This document shows, in pieces, positions 1-8,425 of a stretch of 64,000 nt of DNA. The notes beneath the pieces are model-generated. The model was not told the DNA's origin. It searched no databases and saw only the letters and a list, made by a program, of their open reading frames with translations. The position numbers and the translations under genes were made by a program. The DNA comes from Terrirubrum flagellatum (lineage in GTDB: Bacteria > Pseudomonadota > Alphaproteobacteria > Rhizobiales > Beijerinckiaceae). Every line of letters begins with the position of its first letter. Position 1 is the first letter of the stretch. Where the stretch lies: contig NZ_CP091851.1 in assembly GCF_022059845.1 (NCBI RefSeq), positions 2,232,001 to 2,296,000 of the forward strand, written 5' to 3'.

Positions 1-306
1 CTGCAGGAACGGATATTCGGTCATCGTGCGGCCGAGATTGTCCCAGCTGTCGCGCAGGATGCGGGCGCGCTCCTCTTCCGACTTCTCCGGAAACACCGCT
101 TCGAGATTTCTTTTCGCAGTGCGATGCGCGGGAACGAGCGGCCCGAGCTTGCGCATCAGAAAGCCGCCCATCGCGCTTGCGCGGTCTGGACCGATCATGC
201 GCAGAAAGCCCATATAGCCGCGCACGATCAGCCCCGTCACCGGCGCGAACAGGTCGCTCAGCGCGCGAATCGCCCGTCTTGCATTGGGATTGCGCCATGG
301 CGCCAT
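1..306 (-). CDS. Lipid A acyltransferase (LpxL/HtrB family), 5' part only
   Basis: The first 102 codons of a lysophospholipid-acyltransferase-type enzyme that adds a secondary acyl chain to lipid A at the inner membrane. The gene runs off the left edge. Visible are a hydrophobic N-terminal region (LIVRGYMGFLRMIG), the family-typical RTAKRNLEAVFPEKS segment and SWDNLGRTMTEYP, which normally precedes the catalytic HX4D motif; that motif lies outside the window. The ATG at 306 begins MAPWRNPNARR. In rhizobia the equivalent gene lpxXL lies beside acpXL and transfers the 27-OH-C28 chain, so that role is inferred from the neighbouring cluster. Here an HU gene on the other strand separates it from the cluster. 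Confidence 0.8.
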   Translation of the reverse strand, partial: MAPWRNPNARRAIRALSDLFAPVTGLIVRGYMGFLRMIGPDRASAMGGFLMRKLGPLVPAHRTAKRNLEAVFPEKSEEERARILRDSWDNLGRTMTEYPFLQ

Positions 307-513
307 CTTGATCCTGGCCCCTCAATTTCGCGCTGGTTTGTGCTGAAGCGCGCCTGCGAGGTCAAGCAATCGCAGTGAAAATAGCGCCGAATTCGAATCG
401 CAAGCAAAAAAAGCGCTGGAATTCGGGCTTTTCAGCGCGCCGGAGGCTATGCCGCGCGCAACCGAATCGCGTAAAGACCCGATTCTCAGCATGATTCGCA
501 TGGAGGACTGCCC

Positions 514-885
514 ATGGCCAAGAAGGCCGCAGTAAAAGCCGCCAAGGGCGCCAAGCCCGCGGCGAAGAAAGCCAAGAAAGTCGCGAAGCCGGCCGGCCCG
601 CGCCCCGGCGCCGCTCTGACGGTGAAGCATATTGCGGCGGAACTCGCCGCGGCTCACGACATGGCGAAGAAGCAGGCTGAAACGATCCTCACGGATTTCG
701 TCGACAGCGTCGTCAAGAACCTCAAGAAGGGCACGAAGATTCGCATCGTCGGCCTTGGCATGCTGCAAGTGCGCAAGCGCGCCGCGCGCATGGGCCGCAA
801 CCCGGCGACGGGCGAAGCGATCAAGATCAAGGCGAGCAAGAAGGTGGCCTTCCGCGCTGCCAAGGAGCTCAAGGCCGCGATCTGA
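514..885 (+). CDS. HU-family DNA-binding protein with lysine/alanine-rich N-terminal tail
   Basis: A nucleoid protein of 123 residues. The C-terminal ~90 residues are an HU/IHF fold, with the DNA-bending arm recognisable as RMGRNPATGEAIKIKA. The first ~33 residues are a Lys/Ala/Pro-rich tail resembling a histone H1 tail, so the protein is longer than classical HU (~90 residues). The start at ATG 514 is preceded by GGAGG at about -10. It is transcribed alone, opposite to both neighbours, and ends in a strong hairpin terminator. Family assignment is firm; the tail's role in DNA compaction is inferred. Confidence 0.93.
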   Translation: MAKKAAVKAAKGAKPAAKKAKKVAKPAGPRPGAALTVKHIAAELAAAHDMAKKQAETILTDFVDSVVKNLKKGTKIRIVGLGMLQVRKRAARMGRNPATGEAIKIKASKKVAFRAAKELKAAI

Positions 886-920
886 CGGATTCATTCGTCG
901 GAGCCTTTCAGGTTCTCAAG

Positions 921-950
921 AAAACGGCGCGCCAGTGGCGCGCCGTTTTT
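921..950 (+). terminator. Rho-independent terminator of the HU gene
   Basis: A 13-bp perfect stem (AAAACGGCGCGCC, loop AGT, mirror arm) runs straight into five T residues, 36 bases after the HU stop codon. Being A-rich on the other side, it may also stop transcription from the converging adh-like gene. Confidence 0.9.
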
Positions 951-969
951 GTTTGCGCCGCAGCGGGAT

Positions 970-1995
970 TCAAAGCCGCACGATGACCTTGCCCATCGCC
1001 TTGCGATCCTGAAGCTTCGCCAGCGCGCTTTCAAAATCGACGAGTTCGACGACGGAGTCGATCACCGGCTTCATGCCGCCCGCCATCTTGTCGAGGCTCT
1101 GCGCGATGTTCTTCATCGAACAGCCGAACGAGCCGAAGATGCGATATTGCTGCTGGAAGAGCTGCATCAGATTCATCGTCGTCGACACGCCTGACGTCGA
1201 GCCGCAGGTGACGAGCCGGCCGCCGCGCTTGAGGCAGAGCAGCGAACCGTTCCAGGTGTCGGCGCCGACATGCTCGAACACGACATCGACGCCCTTGCGC
1301 TTCGTGAGCTGGCGGACCTCGCCCTCGAAACGCTCCTTGCGATAATTGATGACGTGATCGGCGCCGAGCTTCTTCACGAGGTCGAATTTCGAATCGTCGC
1401 CGACCGTCGTGTAGATGGTGCAGCCGATCGCCTTCGCCATCATGATCGCGGCCGTGCCGATGCCTGACGCGCCGGCGTGAACAAGAATGCTTTCGCCGGG
1501 TTCGAGCTTCGCATTGTCGAACAGCATATGCTGCACGGTGCCGAAACCGATTGCGGCGCAGGCGGATTCCTCGAAGGTCACGCCAGCGGGAACCGGCGTG
1601 ACGAGACGCGCCGGCCGGTTCATCAGCTCGCGGCCGAAACCGTCGACATGGAAACCCATGATGCCGCGCACGTCCTCGCAGAGATTGTCGCGCCCTTCCC
1701 GGCACGCCTTGCAGACGCCGCAGGTCTCCGCGCCATACATCACGACATGGTCGCCGATCTTGCGGTCGCTCACGCCCGCGCCGACGGCGACGATCTCGCC
1801 CGAACCTTCGACGCCGACGCATTGCGGCAGCTTGCGCTTCGCGAACGCCATGCCGCGATAGCCCCAGACGTCGAGATAGTTGAGCGCCATGGCGCGCGTG
1901 CGGATCTGGACCTCGCCTTCGCCGGGCGGCGGCGGATTGGGCTCGTCCTCGATCAGGCGAAGATCGCGATCACCGTAAAGTTTTAAAGCACGCAT
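970..1995 (-). CDS. Zinc-containing MDR-family reductase of the lipid A acyl cluster
   Basis: A medium-chain dehydrogenase/reductase of 341 residues. It has a GroES-like N-terminal domain, a structural zinc site (Cys92, Cys95, Cys98, Cys106) and a Rossmann NAD(P) domain with HAGASGIGTAA near residue 175. The ligands of a catalytic zinc are missing: LNYLDVWGYRG replaces the usual Cys region, and GVEGSGE replaces the usual GHE. This is the pattern of zinc-independent quinone or enoyl reductases. It is last in the fabZ-fabF-fabF-fabG order, matching adh2XL of rhizobial clusters. A role as the enoyl-reduction step for very-long-chain acyl-AcpXL is inferred. Confidence 0.85.
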   Translation of the reverse strand: MRALKLYGDRDLRLIEDEPNPPPPGEGEVQIRTRAMALNYLDVWGYRGMAFAKRKLPQCVGVEGSGEIVAVGAGVSDRKIGDHVVMYGAETCGVCKACREGRDNLCEDVRGIMGFHVDGFGRELMNRPARLVTPVPAGVTFEESACAAIGFGTVQHMLFDNAKLEPGESILVHAGASGIGTAAIMMAKAIGCTIYTTVGDDSKFDLVKKLGADHVINYRKERFEGEVRQLTKRKGVDVVFEHVGADTWNGSLLCLKRGGRLVTCGSTSGVSTTMNLMQLFQQQYRIFGSFGCSMKNIAQSLDKMAGGMKPVIDSVVELVDFESALAKLQDRKAMGKVIVRL

Positions 1996-2014
1996 GCTCA
2001 GGAGTTTCTTGAAA

Positions 2015-2782
2015 TTAGCGTTGAATACCCATCGACGCGGTCAAACCACCATCGACGGGAATGGTCACACCCGTGACATAGGAAGCCGCAGGGCTGAGCA
2101 GAAACGCAACAACGGCGGCCACATCTTCCGCTTTCGCGAAACGGCCGGCGGGCACCTGCTTCTCGATCTTGTCGCGATAGGCGGCGTAGCTCTCAAGCAT
2201 CGCGGTGTCGACGAAGCCCGGCGCGACGGCGTTGGCGGTGACGCCGCGCTTCGCCGTCTCGATGGCGAGATTCCTGGTATAGGCGATCATCGCCGCCTTG
2301 GTCGCGGCGTAGGCGCCGTTGCCCTGCGTCGCGCGTAGAGCCGCCGCAGACGAGATCGCGACGATGCGGCCTTCCCGCTTCATGGTCATCGGACGGACGA
2401 GCGCCGAGACGATGCGCGTCATCGCCCAATAGTTCACTTGCATCGCCGCTTCGGCCTTGTCCTGCGCCATCATCGCAACGAGCGTGTCGTAGCTCTGGCC
2501 TGCGTTATGGACGAAGCCGTAATAGGCGTCTTCGTCAGCGAGGATTTTCGCAAAAGAGTCGACGGCGTCGCGATCGCCGAGATCAAGCGCGCGCGCTTCG
2601 ACGGCGGCGCCGGGAATTTCAAAGCGAATGCGCGCGGCGACGGCCTCAGCCTCGTCGCGCGAACTGCGATAGGTGAAGACGACGTCATGGCCGGCGCGCG
2701 CCGCCGCCTCGACGATCGCGGCGCCGATGCCGCGCGCGCCGCCGGTGACGAGAACGCGCTTGCGAGCGGAGTCAGCGGTCAC
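2015..2782 (-). CDS. SDR-family 3-oxoacyl-ACP reductase (FabG-like) of the lipid A acyl cluster
   Basis: A short-chain dehydrogenase of 255 residues. The NAD(P)-binding motif TGGARGIG lies at residues 14-21 and the catalytic YAATK follows a conserved Ser stretch (VAISSAAALR). The C-terminus PVDGGLTASMG is typical of FabG. Its start overlaps the stop of the upstream ketosynthase by 4 bases (ATGA), which implies translational coupling. It probably reduces the 3-oxoacyl intermediate during very-long-chain elongation on AcpXL. It is distinct from the housekeeping fabG at 62.7-63.5 kb. Confidence 0.87.
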   Translation of the reverse strand: MTADSARKRVLVTGGARGIGAAIVEAAARAGHDVVFTYRSSRDEAEAVAARIRFEIPGAAVEARALDLGDRDAVDSFAKILADEDAYYGFVHNAGQSYDTLVAMMAQDKAEAAMQVNYWAMTRIVSALVRPMTMKREGRIVAISSAAALRATQGNGAYAATKAAMIAYTRNLAIETAKRGVTANAVAPGFVDTAMLESYAAYRDKIEKQVPAGRFAKAEDVAAVVAFLLSPAASYVTGVTIPVDGGLTASMGIQR

Positions 2783-4062
2783 GCCGCCGGCTCCAGCCCC
2801 ATCACCAGGCAGGTGTTCTGGCCGCCGAAGCCGAACGCATTCGACAACACATGGCGCACGCGCGCGTCGCGCGCCTCGTTCGGGACCACGTCGAGCGGGA
2901 TCGTCGGATCGGGCATGCGATGATTGATTGTCGGCGTGAGGCGCTGATGCTGAAGCGTCAGCATCGACACGACGGCCTCAATGGCGCCGGCGGCGGTGAG
3001 CGTATGGCCGATCATCGACTTGTTCGAGGAAATGGGCACTGTTTTCATCCGCTCGCCCATGACGGCGAGGCAGCCGAACGACTCCATCTTGTCATTCTCG
3101 GGCGTCGAAGTGCCGTGCGCGTTAACATAGTCGATATCATCAGGCGTCAGCGCCGCGTCGGCGATGGCGTCCTTCATCGCAAGGATGACCGGCTTGCCGT
3201 CAGGCGAGGAGCGCGTGCGATGGAACCCGTCGCCGCGATCGCCGGCGCCGAGCAGGAAGCCGAGGATCTTCGCGCCGCGCGCTTTGGCGCGTTCATAGCT
3301 TTCAAGAACGAGCGCGGCGGCTCCCTCGCCCATGACGAAGCCGTCGCGATTCTTGGAGAAGGGCTTTGACGCCTGCTCCGGGATTTCGTTCTGCGTCGAC
3401 AGCGCCGACAGCAGCGAGAAACGGATCAGCGCTTCCGCCTGCACTGAACCGTCAGTGCCGATGCAAAGCGCCGCATCGGTCTCGCCGCGGCGGATCGCCT
3501 CGACGCCCATCTGGATCGCGGTCGCGCCCGAGGAGCAGGCGGTCGACATCGAGATCGGCGCGCCCTTGGTGCCGAACCTGTCGGCGATGCGATCGGCCAC
3601 GCCGCCGAACAGGAAGAGTTCATGAAAGGCCTCGAAGCCGCCCTGCCCTGCGCGCGTGACGAAATCGCGCGAGGTCAGCGTCTCCTTGTCCTCGATCGCC
3701 TCGGCTATGGCGAGACGCTGCGGCCATTCCATCTCGACCGGCGGCACGGCGATGAAAAGCGGACCGGGGAAATCTCCCGCGGCGGCGATCGACGACTGAT
3801 CGATCGCCTCCTCGGCGGCGAGTGATGCGAGTTTCTCCGACAAGGCCGGCGCGCATTGCGGCTCGAACGGCACATGATCGACCGTGCCGGCGATGCTGGT
3901 CTTCAACCCGTCGGTCGCAAAGCGCGTGATGCGATGGATGCCCGACCGGCCCGCGGTCATGGCGGCCCAATTGTCGTCCTTGCCCTGGCCAAGCGACGTG
4001 ACCATGCCCATGCCGGTCACCACGATCAGCGGACGTCCGAGCTTGTCGACTGTGGAAGCCAT
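2779..4062 (-). CDS. Beta-ketoacyl-ACP synthase (FabF1XL-like), catalytically intact
   Basis: A condensing enzyme of 427 residues with a full KAS II active site: Cys176 in STACSSGA, His316 in NAHGTST and His353 in MIGHTLTAAGA. It performs decarboxylative condensation during elongation of the C28-type chain destined for lipid A. It follows a second, degenerate ketosynthase by 24 bases and overlaps the following reductase by 4 bases. The start MASTVDKLGRPLIVVTG is preceded by a purine-rich AAAGGGAGAGC site. The pair resembles fabF1XL/fabF2XL of rhizobia; substrate length is inferred from that. Confidence 0.9.
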   Translation of the reverse strand: MASTVDKLGRPLIVVTGMGMVTSLGQGKDDNWAAMTAGRSGIHRITRFATDGLKTSIAGTVDHVPFEPQCAPALSEKLASLAAEEAIDQSSIAAAGDFPGPLFIAVPPVEMEWPQRLAIAEAIEDKETLTSRDFVTRAGQGGFEAFHELFLFGGVADRIADRFGTKGAPISMSTACSSGATAIQMGVEAIRRGETDAALCIGTDGSVQAEALIRFSLLSALSTQNEIPEQASKPFSKNRDGFVMGEGAAALVLESYERAKARGAKILGFLLGAGDRGDGFHRTRSSPDGKPVILAMKDAIADAALTPDDIDYVNAHGTSTPENDKMESFGCLAVMGERMKTVPISSNKSMIGHTLTAAGAIEAVVSMLTLQHQRLTPTINHRMPDPTIPLDVVPNEARDARVRHVLSNAFGFGGQNTCLVMGLEPAA

Positions 4063-4086
4063 TCCGCTCTCCCTTTCGCCGCTGAT

Positions 4087-5283
4087 TTAGTGCGCCTTCT
4101 CGACCAGCGCGAGGCCTTCGCCGCGCCAATGGCCGAGACCCGTCACGACAACCTGTTCGATCGGCCCGTCAAAGGGCGCCTCAGCGGAGGAGCCGGCGAT
4201 TGGCGGAAACAGCGCGCCATGTTCGAGAACCGTAGTGGCGAGAAGCAGGCCCGCGGGGAACTGCGCCTCGAAGCCATGTCCGACGAGATTGCCAATGGCG
4301 CGCACCGGCGCCGACGGCGCGAGCTTCGCCAGAACCTCGCGCTCCTCGCGCGTCACCGGCTCGACGCCAGTCGCGCCCGACAGGATGGCGAAACGGCCGG
4401 GCTTGAGCTTCGGCGCGATCTTGTCCCAAAGACGTGTGAATGACGCGACCGCATCGCCGGGCTTGCGGCGCGACCAGTCGGAGCCCACGGCCGTCAGCTT
4501 CGCGCGCGGAGTTCGGCCGCGCGCCTTCGCGACGCCAGCCTCCTCGAGCACCATGAAGGCGCCCATGGCGCCCATGTCGAAACCGGCGCCGGCGCCCGCG
4601 CGCTCGAACACCGGCGTCCACGGTCCTTTGCGATTGAAACGACGGAATTCATACAGCAGATGCAGATCGGGCCGCTGCGAGGCGAAAGATCCGCCGACGA
4701 CGAAGACGTCGCCCTGCCCCGCGCTAATGCGCGCATGGGCGATGCGGACGGCGTCGACGCCCGCCTGCTCCTCGCCCATGAAGGTGCGCGAGGCGCCGAT
4801 CACGCCATGGACGATGGCGATGTTGCCGGCGAGCAGGTTCGACAATTGCGCGAGGAAAAGCGTCGGCTTGAGATCGTTCATCAGCCGCTCGTTGAGGAAG
4901 CGGCCGCGATCATTGGTCTTGCGCAGGCCGGTCGCGATCGCGTCGTCGACCTCATTGTTGCGTTCGCCGCCGCCGGCCGCGACCACGATCTGCGTCTGCG
5001 CCAGCCGCTCGGCGTCGCCCTTCAGTCCCGCGTCGTCGAGCGCAAGACCGGCGGCATAAGTGCCGATGCGTTGCCACGGCTCCATCTGGTTCTGGTCGAC
5101 CTTCTTCGCGATCTGGCGCGACCATTCGAGCGGAATGATAGGGTGAACGGTGACGGGCGCGTAGGTTTCGGCGTCGAGCTTCGGCGCGGCGCCATTCGCA
5201 GCGGCGTCCCAATGGGCCTCGAGCCCCTCGCCGAGGCTCGACACCAGGCCTGCGCCGGTGATCCAGACTTCTCTCGCGGTCAT
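4087..5283 (-). CDS. Ketosynthase-like protein lacking the catalytic Cys (FabF2XL-like)
   Basis: A ketosynthase-fold protein of 398 residues from ATG 5283 (MTAREVWITGAGLVSS), preceded by GGGGAG. An upstream in-frame ATG at 5316 lies at the edge of a dispersed repeat and is less likely. At the nucleophile position the sequence reads SRTFMGEEQAG instead of TACSSGATA, so Phe168 occupies the Cys place. The NAHGTST His is also replaced (LSGATGVEP); only the NLVGHGFEAQ His remains. It therefore probably acts as a non-condensing partner of the intact ketosynthase downstream, like a chain-length factor. That role is inference. Confidence 0.85.
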   Translation of the reverse strand: MTAREVWITGAGLVSSLGEGLEAHWDAAANGAAPKLDAETYAPVTVHPIIPLEWSRQIAKKVDQNQMEPWQRIGTYAAGLALDDAGLKGDAERLAQTQIVVAAGGGERNNEVDDAIATGLRKTNDRGRFLNERLMNDLKPTLFLAQLSNLLAGNIAIVHGVIGASRTFMGEEQAGVDAVRIAHARISAGQGDVFVVGGSFASQRPDLHLLYEFRRFNRKGPWTPVFERAGAGAGFDMGAMGAFMVLEEAGVAKARGRTPRAKLTAVGSDWSRRKPGDAVASFTRLWDKIAPKLKPGRFAILSGATGVEPVTREEREVLAKLAPSAPVRAIGNLVGHGFEAQFPAGLLLATTVLEHGALFPPIAGSSAEAPFDGPIEQVVVTGLGHWRGEGLALVEKAH

Positions 5284-5310
5284 TCCTGCAACAACTCCCC
5301 GCGGGTTCAA

Positions 5311-5424
5311 GATCACGCCGCACTTTGATTGAAGCGATCAAAGTGCGGGAACGTGATCGATTCTAAAAATTCAGAGCATGGCTCTTGCGAAAAACCGGTT
5401 CCCACTTTTTCGCGCCATGCTCTA
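5311..5424. repeat. RIME-like two-hairpin repeat, copy 1
   Basis: Two adjacent palindromes. The first (5311-5359) is GATCACGCCGCACTTTGATT with its mirror half. The second (5372-5424) runs AGAGCATGG to CCATGCTCTA around an ACCGGTTCCCAC core. Six related copies lie elsewhere in the window. Its right end contains the fabZ stop codon (TAG on the minus strand, 5422-5424). Confidence 0.9.
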
Positions 5425-5880
5425 TGCGGCGATTGGCAAACCGATCCGTTCGGCGCGCGTCTTCATGAGCCCGCGAAGATCGTCGGGCAAGGGCATGATC
5501 CGGAACATCAGTTCGGCGTCGCAGACGCGCTTTCCCGCAACCGACATCGAGGCGTTGGCGACGGAATAGCCGGAGCCTTCGTGGGCGAGCGCAGCGTCGA
5601 TCACGAGCTCTGCGTCCGGACCGATGAAGGTGCGGAACTTCGCTTTCTCCACACCCGCAAGAAACGGCATCTTCGTCAGGCCATTCAGGCCGAGAATGAG
5701 ATAGCCGCAGGCCTGCGCCATGGTCTCGGTCAGCAGCACGCCCGGAACCAGGGGATGACCGGGGAAATGACCTTCGAAGACAGGGCTTTCGGTCGGCACC
5801 TTCGCATGCGCCGTCAGCCGCGCGGCGGCGCGGTCGAACGCTGCGATCCTGTCGATCATGTCGAAATATTCGAGGCGCAT
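5422..5880 (-). CDS. 3-hydroxyacyl-ACP dehydratase (FabZ-like) of the lipid A acyl cluster
   Basis: A hot-dog-fold dehydratase of 152 residues. The catalytic His38 lies in EGHFPGHPLVPG and Glu52 in LLTETMAQACG, with the 14-residue spacing seen in FabZ. It removes water from the 3-hydroxyacyl chain carried by AcpXL. It lies between acpXL (48 bases upstream) and the degenerate ketosynthase. Its TAG stop codon lies inside the terminal arm of a dispersed repeat. Confidence 0.88.
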   Translation of the reverse strand: MRLEYFDMIDRIAAFDRAAARLTAHAKVPTESPVFEGHFPGHPLVPGVLLTETMAQACGYLILGLNGLTKMPFLAGVEKAKFRTFIGPDAELVIDAALAHEGSGYSVANASMSVAGKRVCDAELMFRIMPLPDDLRGLMKTRAERIGLPIAA

Positions 5881-5928
5881 GGCGCGCGACAGCTATCGAT
5901 GGAGCGACGGCCTGGCCGTCGCCGCCGA

Positions 5929-6210
5929 TTACGCCGCCTTGGCGGCGACCAGCTCGTCGATCTTGGCCGAGAGGTTGGAGAGCTTGAAATACTCTTCCGC
6001 CTTGACCTTGCCCTCGTTGACCTCCTGGGTCCACTCCTCGAGCGGCAGCTTGATGCCGAACTTCTTGTCGATCGCGAAGGCGATATCGAGGAAGGCGAGC
6101 GAGTCGATGCCGAGATCGTCGATCGCGTGGCTTTCCGGCTTGATCGTGTCGCGCGGGATGTCGCAGGTCTCGGCGATGATGTCGGCGACCGTCTCGAAAG
6201 TGGAAGACAT
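5929..6210 (-). CDS. acpXL: Acyl carrier protein AcpXL for very-long-chain fatty acids
   Basis: A specialised carrier protein of 93 residues starting [14 protein letters not shown]. The phosphopantetheine site is Ser37 in [19 protein letters not shown]. The insertion [15 protein letters not shown] and longer C-terminus separate AcpXL from the housekeeping AcpP at 62.3 kb (DSLDTVELV). An upstream in-frame ATG at 6267 would add 19 unconserved residues and was not chosen. It heads the cluster and carries the growing 27-hydroxyoctacosanoyl-type chain in rhizobia. Confidence 0.93.
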   Translation of the reverse strand: MSSTFETVADIIAETCDIPRDTIKPESHAIDDLGIDSLAFLDIAFAIDKKFGIKLPLEEWTQEVNEGKVKAEEYFKLSNLSAKIDELVAAKAA

Positions 6211-6312
6211 ATTTGTGCCCTTCAGTCTGCGGCTCTCATCCGGTCCTTGCCGGACGCATAGAGCCACGGGCGCAGTTCATGCGCCTGAATCCGTTCAGAT
6301 GTGAACCATCCG

Positions 6313-7443
6313 TTAGTCGATCGGATCGCCGCCCGCAAGCCAGCCGGCCTTGACGCGGGCGATGTGGCTGTCGATGTCGCCGGCTGCGATCGCGGCCCTC
6401 AACCCCGCCATAAGCTCCTGATAATAGGCGATGTTCGCCCAGCTCAGCAGCATCTGGCCCAGCATCTCGCCGGATTTGGTGAGATGATGGAGATAGGCGC
6501 GGCTGTAGTCGCGGGCGGCGGGACAGGATGACGCGGCGTCGAGCGGCCGTTCATCATCCACATGCCTGGCGTTGCGGAGGTTGACCTTGCCGAAGCGGGT
6601 GTAGGCCGTCCCGTGTCGGCCCGCCCGCGTCGGCATCACGCAATCGAACATGTCGACGCCCCGGCGCACCGCCTCGACGATGTCGTCGGGGGTTCCAACG
6701 CCCATGAGGTAACGCGGCTTCCCCTTGGGCAGCCAGGGTTCGACGATCTCGATCATGGCGAGCATCGTTTCCTGCGGTTCGCCGACCGCGAGGCCGCCGA
6801 TCGCATAGCCCTTCAAATCCATTTGCGTGAGCGCTCGCGCGCTTTCCTCGCGGAGGTCTCTCTGGTCCCCGCCCTGCACAATGCCGAACAGGGCGCGTCC
6901 CTCGGGCTCGCCAAAGGCCGTCCGGCAACGCTCGGCCCAACGCAGCGAAAGCCGCATCGCCTTCTCCTGCTCGGCCCGCGGCGCCGGCAACCTGACGCAT
7001 TCGTCGAGCTGCATGACAATGTCGGCGCCCAGCAGATTCTGGATCTCGACCGACCGTTCAGGGGTGAGACGATGGGTCGATCCGTCGATATGGGAACGGA
7101 AGGTCACGCCGTCCTCGCTCATCTTGCGGAGCGCCGCGAGCGACATGACCTGGAAGCCGCCGGAGTCGGTCAGGATCGGGCGCGGCCAGCGCATCATCCT
7201 GTGCAGGCCGCCAAGCCGCGCCACCCGCTCCGCGCCGGGGCGCAGCATCAGGTGATAGGTGTTGCCGAGCAGGATGTCGGAGCCGGCCTCCCTCACCTGC
7301 TCGGGATAGAGGCCCTTCACCGTGCCGGCGGTGCCGACCGGCATGAACGCGGGCGTCCGGATCGCGCCGCGCGGGGTCGAAATCTCGCCCGTCCGCGCCG
7401 CGCCGGCGGTCGCGGCGACGCGAAACGAAAAACTGTCGCTCAT
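6313..7443 (-). CDS. tgt: tRNA-guanine transglycosylase
   Basis: An enzyme of 376 residues that exchanges guanine 34 of NUN-anticodon tRNAs for preQ1. Conserved motifs are [19 protein letters not shown] (nucleophile Asp region) and [17 protein letters not shown]. The C-terminal structural zinc site is unusual: the normal C-x-C-x2-C is read here as S-S-C-P-A-A-R, followed by [10 protein letters not shown]. Two of three zinc Cys are therefore missing although the rest is well conserved. It is in the same orientation as queA, with two small secreted genes between. Confidence 0.95.
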   Translation of the reverse strand: MSDSFSFRVAATAGAARTGEISTPRGAIRTPAFMPVGTAGTVKGLYPEQVREAGSDILLGNTYHLMLRPGAERVARLGGLHRMMRWPRPILTDSGGFQVMSLAALRKMSEDGVTFRSHIDGSTHRLTPERSVEIQNLLGADIVMQLDECVRLPAPRAEQEKAMRLSLRWAERCRTAFGEPEGRALFGIVQGGDQRDLREESARALTQMDLKGYAIGGLAVGEPQETMLAMIEIVEPWLPKGKPRYLMGVGTPDDIVEAVRRGVDMFDCVMPTRAGRHGTAYTRFGKVNLRNARHVDDERPLDAASSCPAARDYSRAYLHHLTKSGEMLGQMLLSWANIAYYQELMAGLRAAIAAGDIDSHIARVKAGWLAGGDPID

Positions 7444-7511
7444 ATCAGGCGCAGGTGAAGTGGCGCGCCGGCGCCGTCAAGCCCGCTGGAGGCTCCTGCG
7501 CCTTCGCGAGG

Positions 7512-7880
7512 CTACAGCACTGTCATGCTGACATTGATCGTCGAGCATCCGGAGCCGGCCGGCGTGTTGGCGCAGACCCTGAAGCTGTAGCTGTCCTCGC
7601 CCTTGTAGCCTTTCGTCGCGTGATAGCGAAAGCGCGCCACGTTGATCTGCTTGATCACGCCGTGACGCGGCGCCCTGACGACCGACGACCCCGTGAACTC
7701 CCGGCTTGTGCGAACGCGGCCCGGCTTGAAAGCGTAGTTGCAGCGGCCGTGATCCGTCTGGGAGGTCCATGTCACGCTGTCATTCTGCGCCGGGCGAAAG
7801 GCGGAGATGATTGTGTTGCACCTCGCCAGGGCGGGCGCGGAGAGACAACAAGCGCTGAGCGCGACAACAACGAATTTCAT
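7512..7880 (-). CDS. Small secreted protein, four-Cys paralogue A
   Basis: A 122-residue protein with a signal peptide (MKFVVVALSACCLSAPALA). The mature ~100 residues contain Cys near the start (RCN), the middle (GRCNYAF) and the end (FRVCANTPAGSGCST). It shares a layout with the gene at 8002-8373: NDSV.WT, a central Arg/Gly-rich loop, YKGEDSYSFRVCA and GCSTI. The beta-rich pattern resembles Ig- or cadherin-like folds, but no family is firmly recognised. It lies between tgt and queA with 68-122 base spacers. Function unknown. Confidence 0.75.
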   Translation of the reverse strand: MKFVVVALSACCLSAPALARCNTIISAFRPAQNDSVTWTSQTDHGRCNYAFKPGRVRTSREFTGSSVVRAPRHGVIKQINVARFRYHATKGYKGEDSYSFRVCANTPAGSGCSTINVSMTVL

Positions 7881-8001
7881 CGGCTTTCACAAACCCTTGC
7901 TCCGGTTCAAGGGCTAGCTTGGCGTCTGCGCGCCAACAAGTTGCGCCGAACGAATGGGGCTTGAACGAAAACGAAGAGCGGATGCGCGGCCCATGCGGCG
8001 C

Positions 8002-8373
8002 TCACTTCATATGCGCGGTGATGATGACGGTCGAACAACCCGACTGCACGCCGCGCCGCGCGCACACCTTGAAAGCGTAGACGTCGGTTCCCTTGAACAG
8101 ATATTTCGGCGCGTAACGAAACACCGCGTCGCCGGATTTCACCAGCGAGCCGATTTCGGGCCGCTGGCGAATGGTCACGCTGGTGAGCTGATAGGGCCGC
8201 CCTTCAAGGAAGCGATGCTCGCAGACCGAGCTCTGGGTCACTTCCGCCGTCCAGAACACGGAATCGTTGATTTCAGGAAAATGGAGGGGCGCATCGATGG
8301 CGCAGTCGGCGCGCGCGGACGCGGGCAGAAAAGGCAGCGACGCCGCCAGGATCAACGCCCCAAGGAGCCGCAT
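8002..8373 (-). CDS. Small secreted protein, four-Cys paralogue B
   Basis: A 123-residue protein with a signal peptide (MRLLGALILAASLPFLPASARA) and a mature domain with paired Cys: ADCAID, SVCEHRF, FKVCARRG and SGCST. FKGTDVYAFKVCA matches YKGEDSYSFRVCA of the neighbouring paralogue, and both end in a GCST.I beta strand. The two are clearly a tandem duplication that has diverged strongly. Periplasmic or outer-surface location is predicted. No function can be given. Confidence 0.75.
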   Translation of the reverse strand: MRLLGALILAASLPFLPASARADCAIDAPLHFPEINDSVFWTAEVTQSSVCEHRFLEGRPYQLTSVTIRQRPEIGSLVKSGDAVFRYAPKYLFKGTDVYAFKVCARRGVQSGCSTVIITAHMK

Positions 8374-8425
8374 GCTCGCTTGCCCGCCCGCGCGAAAAGA
8401 TCAGAAACACTCTGACATCACGTCA

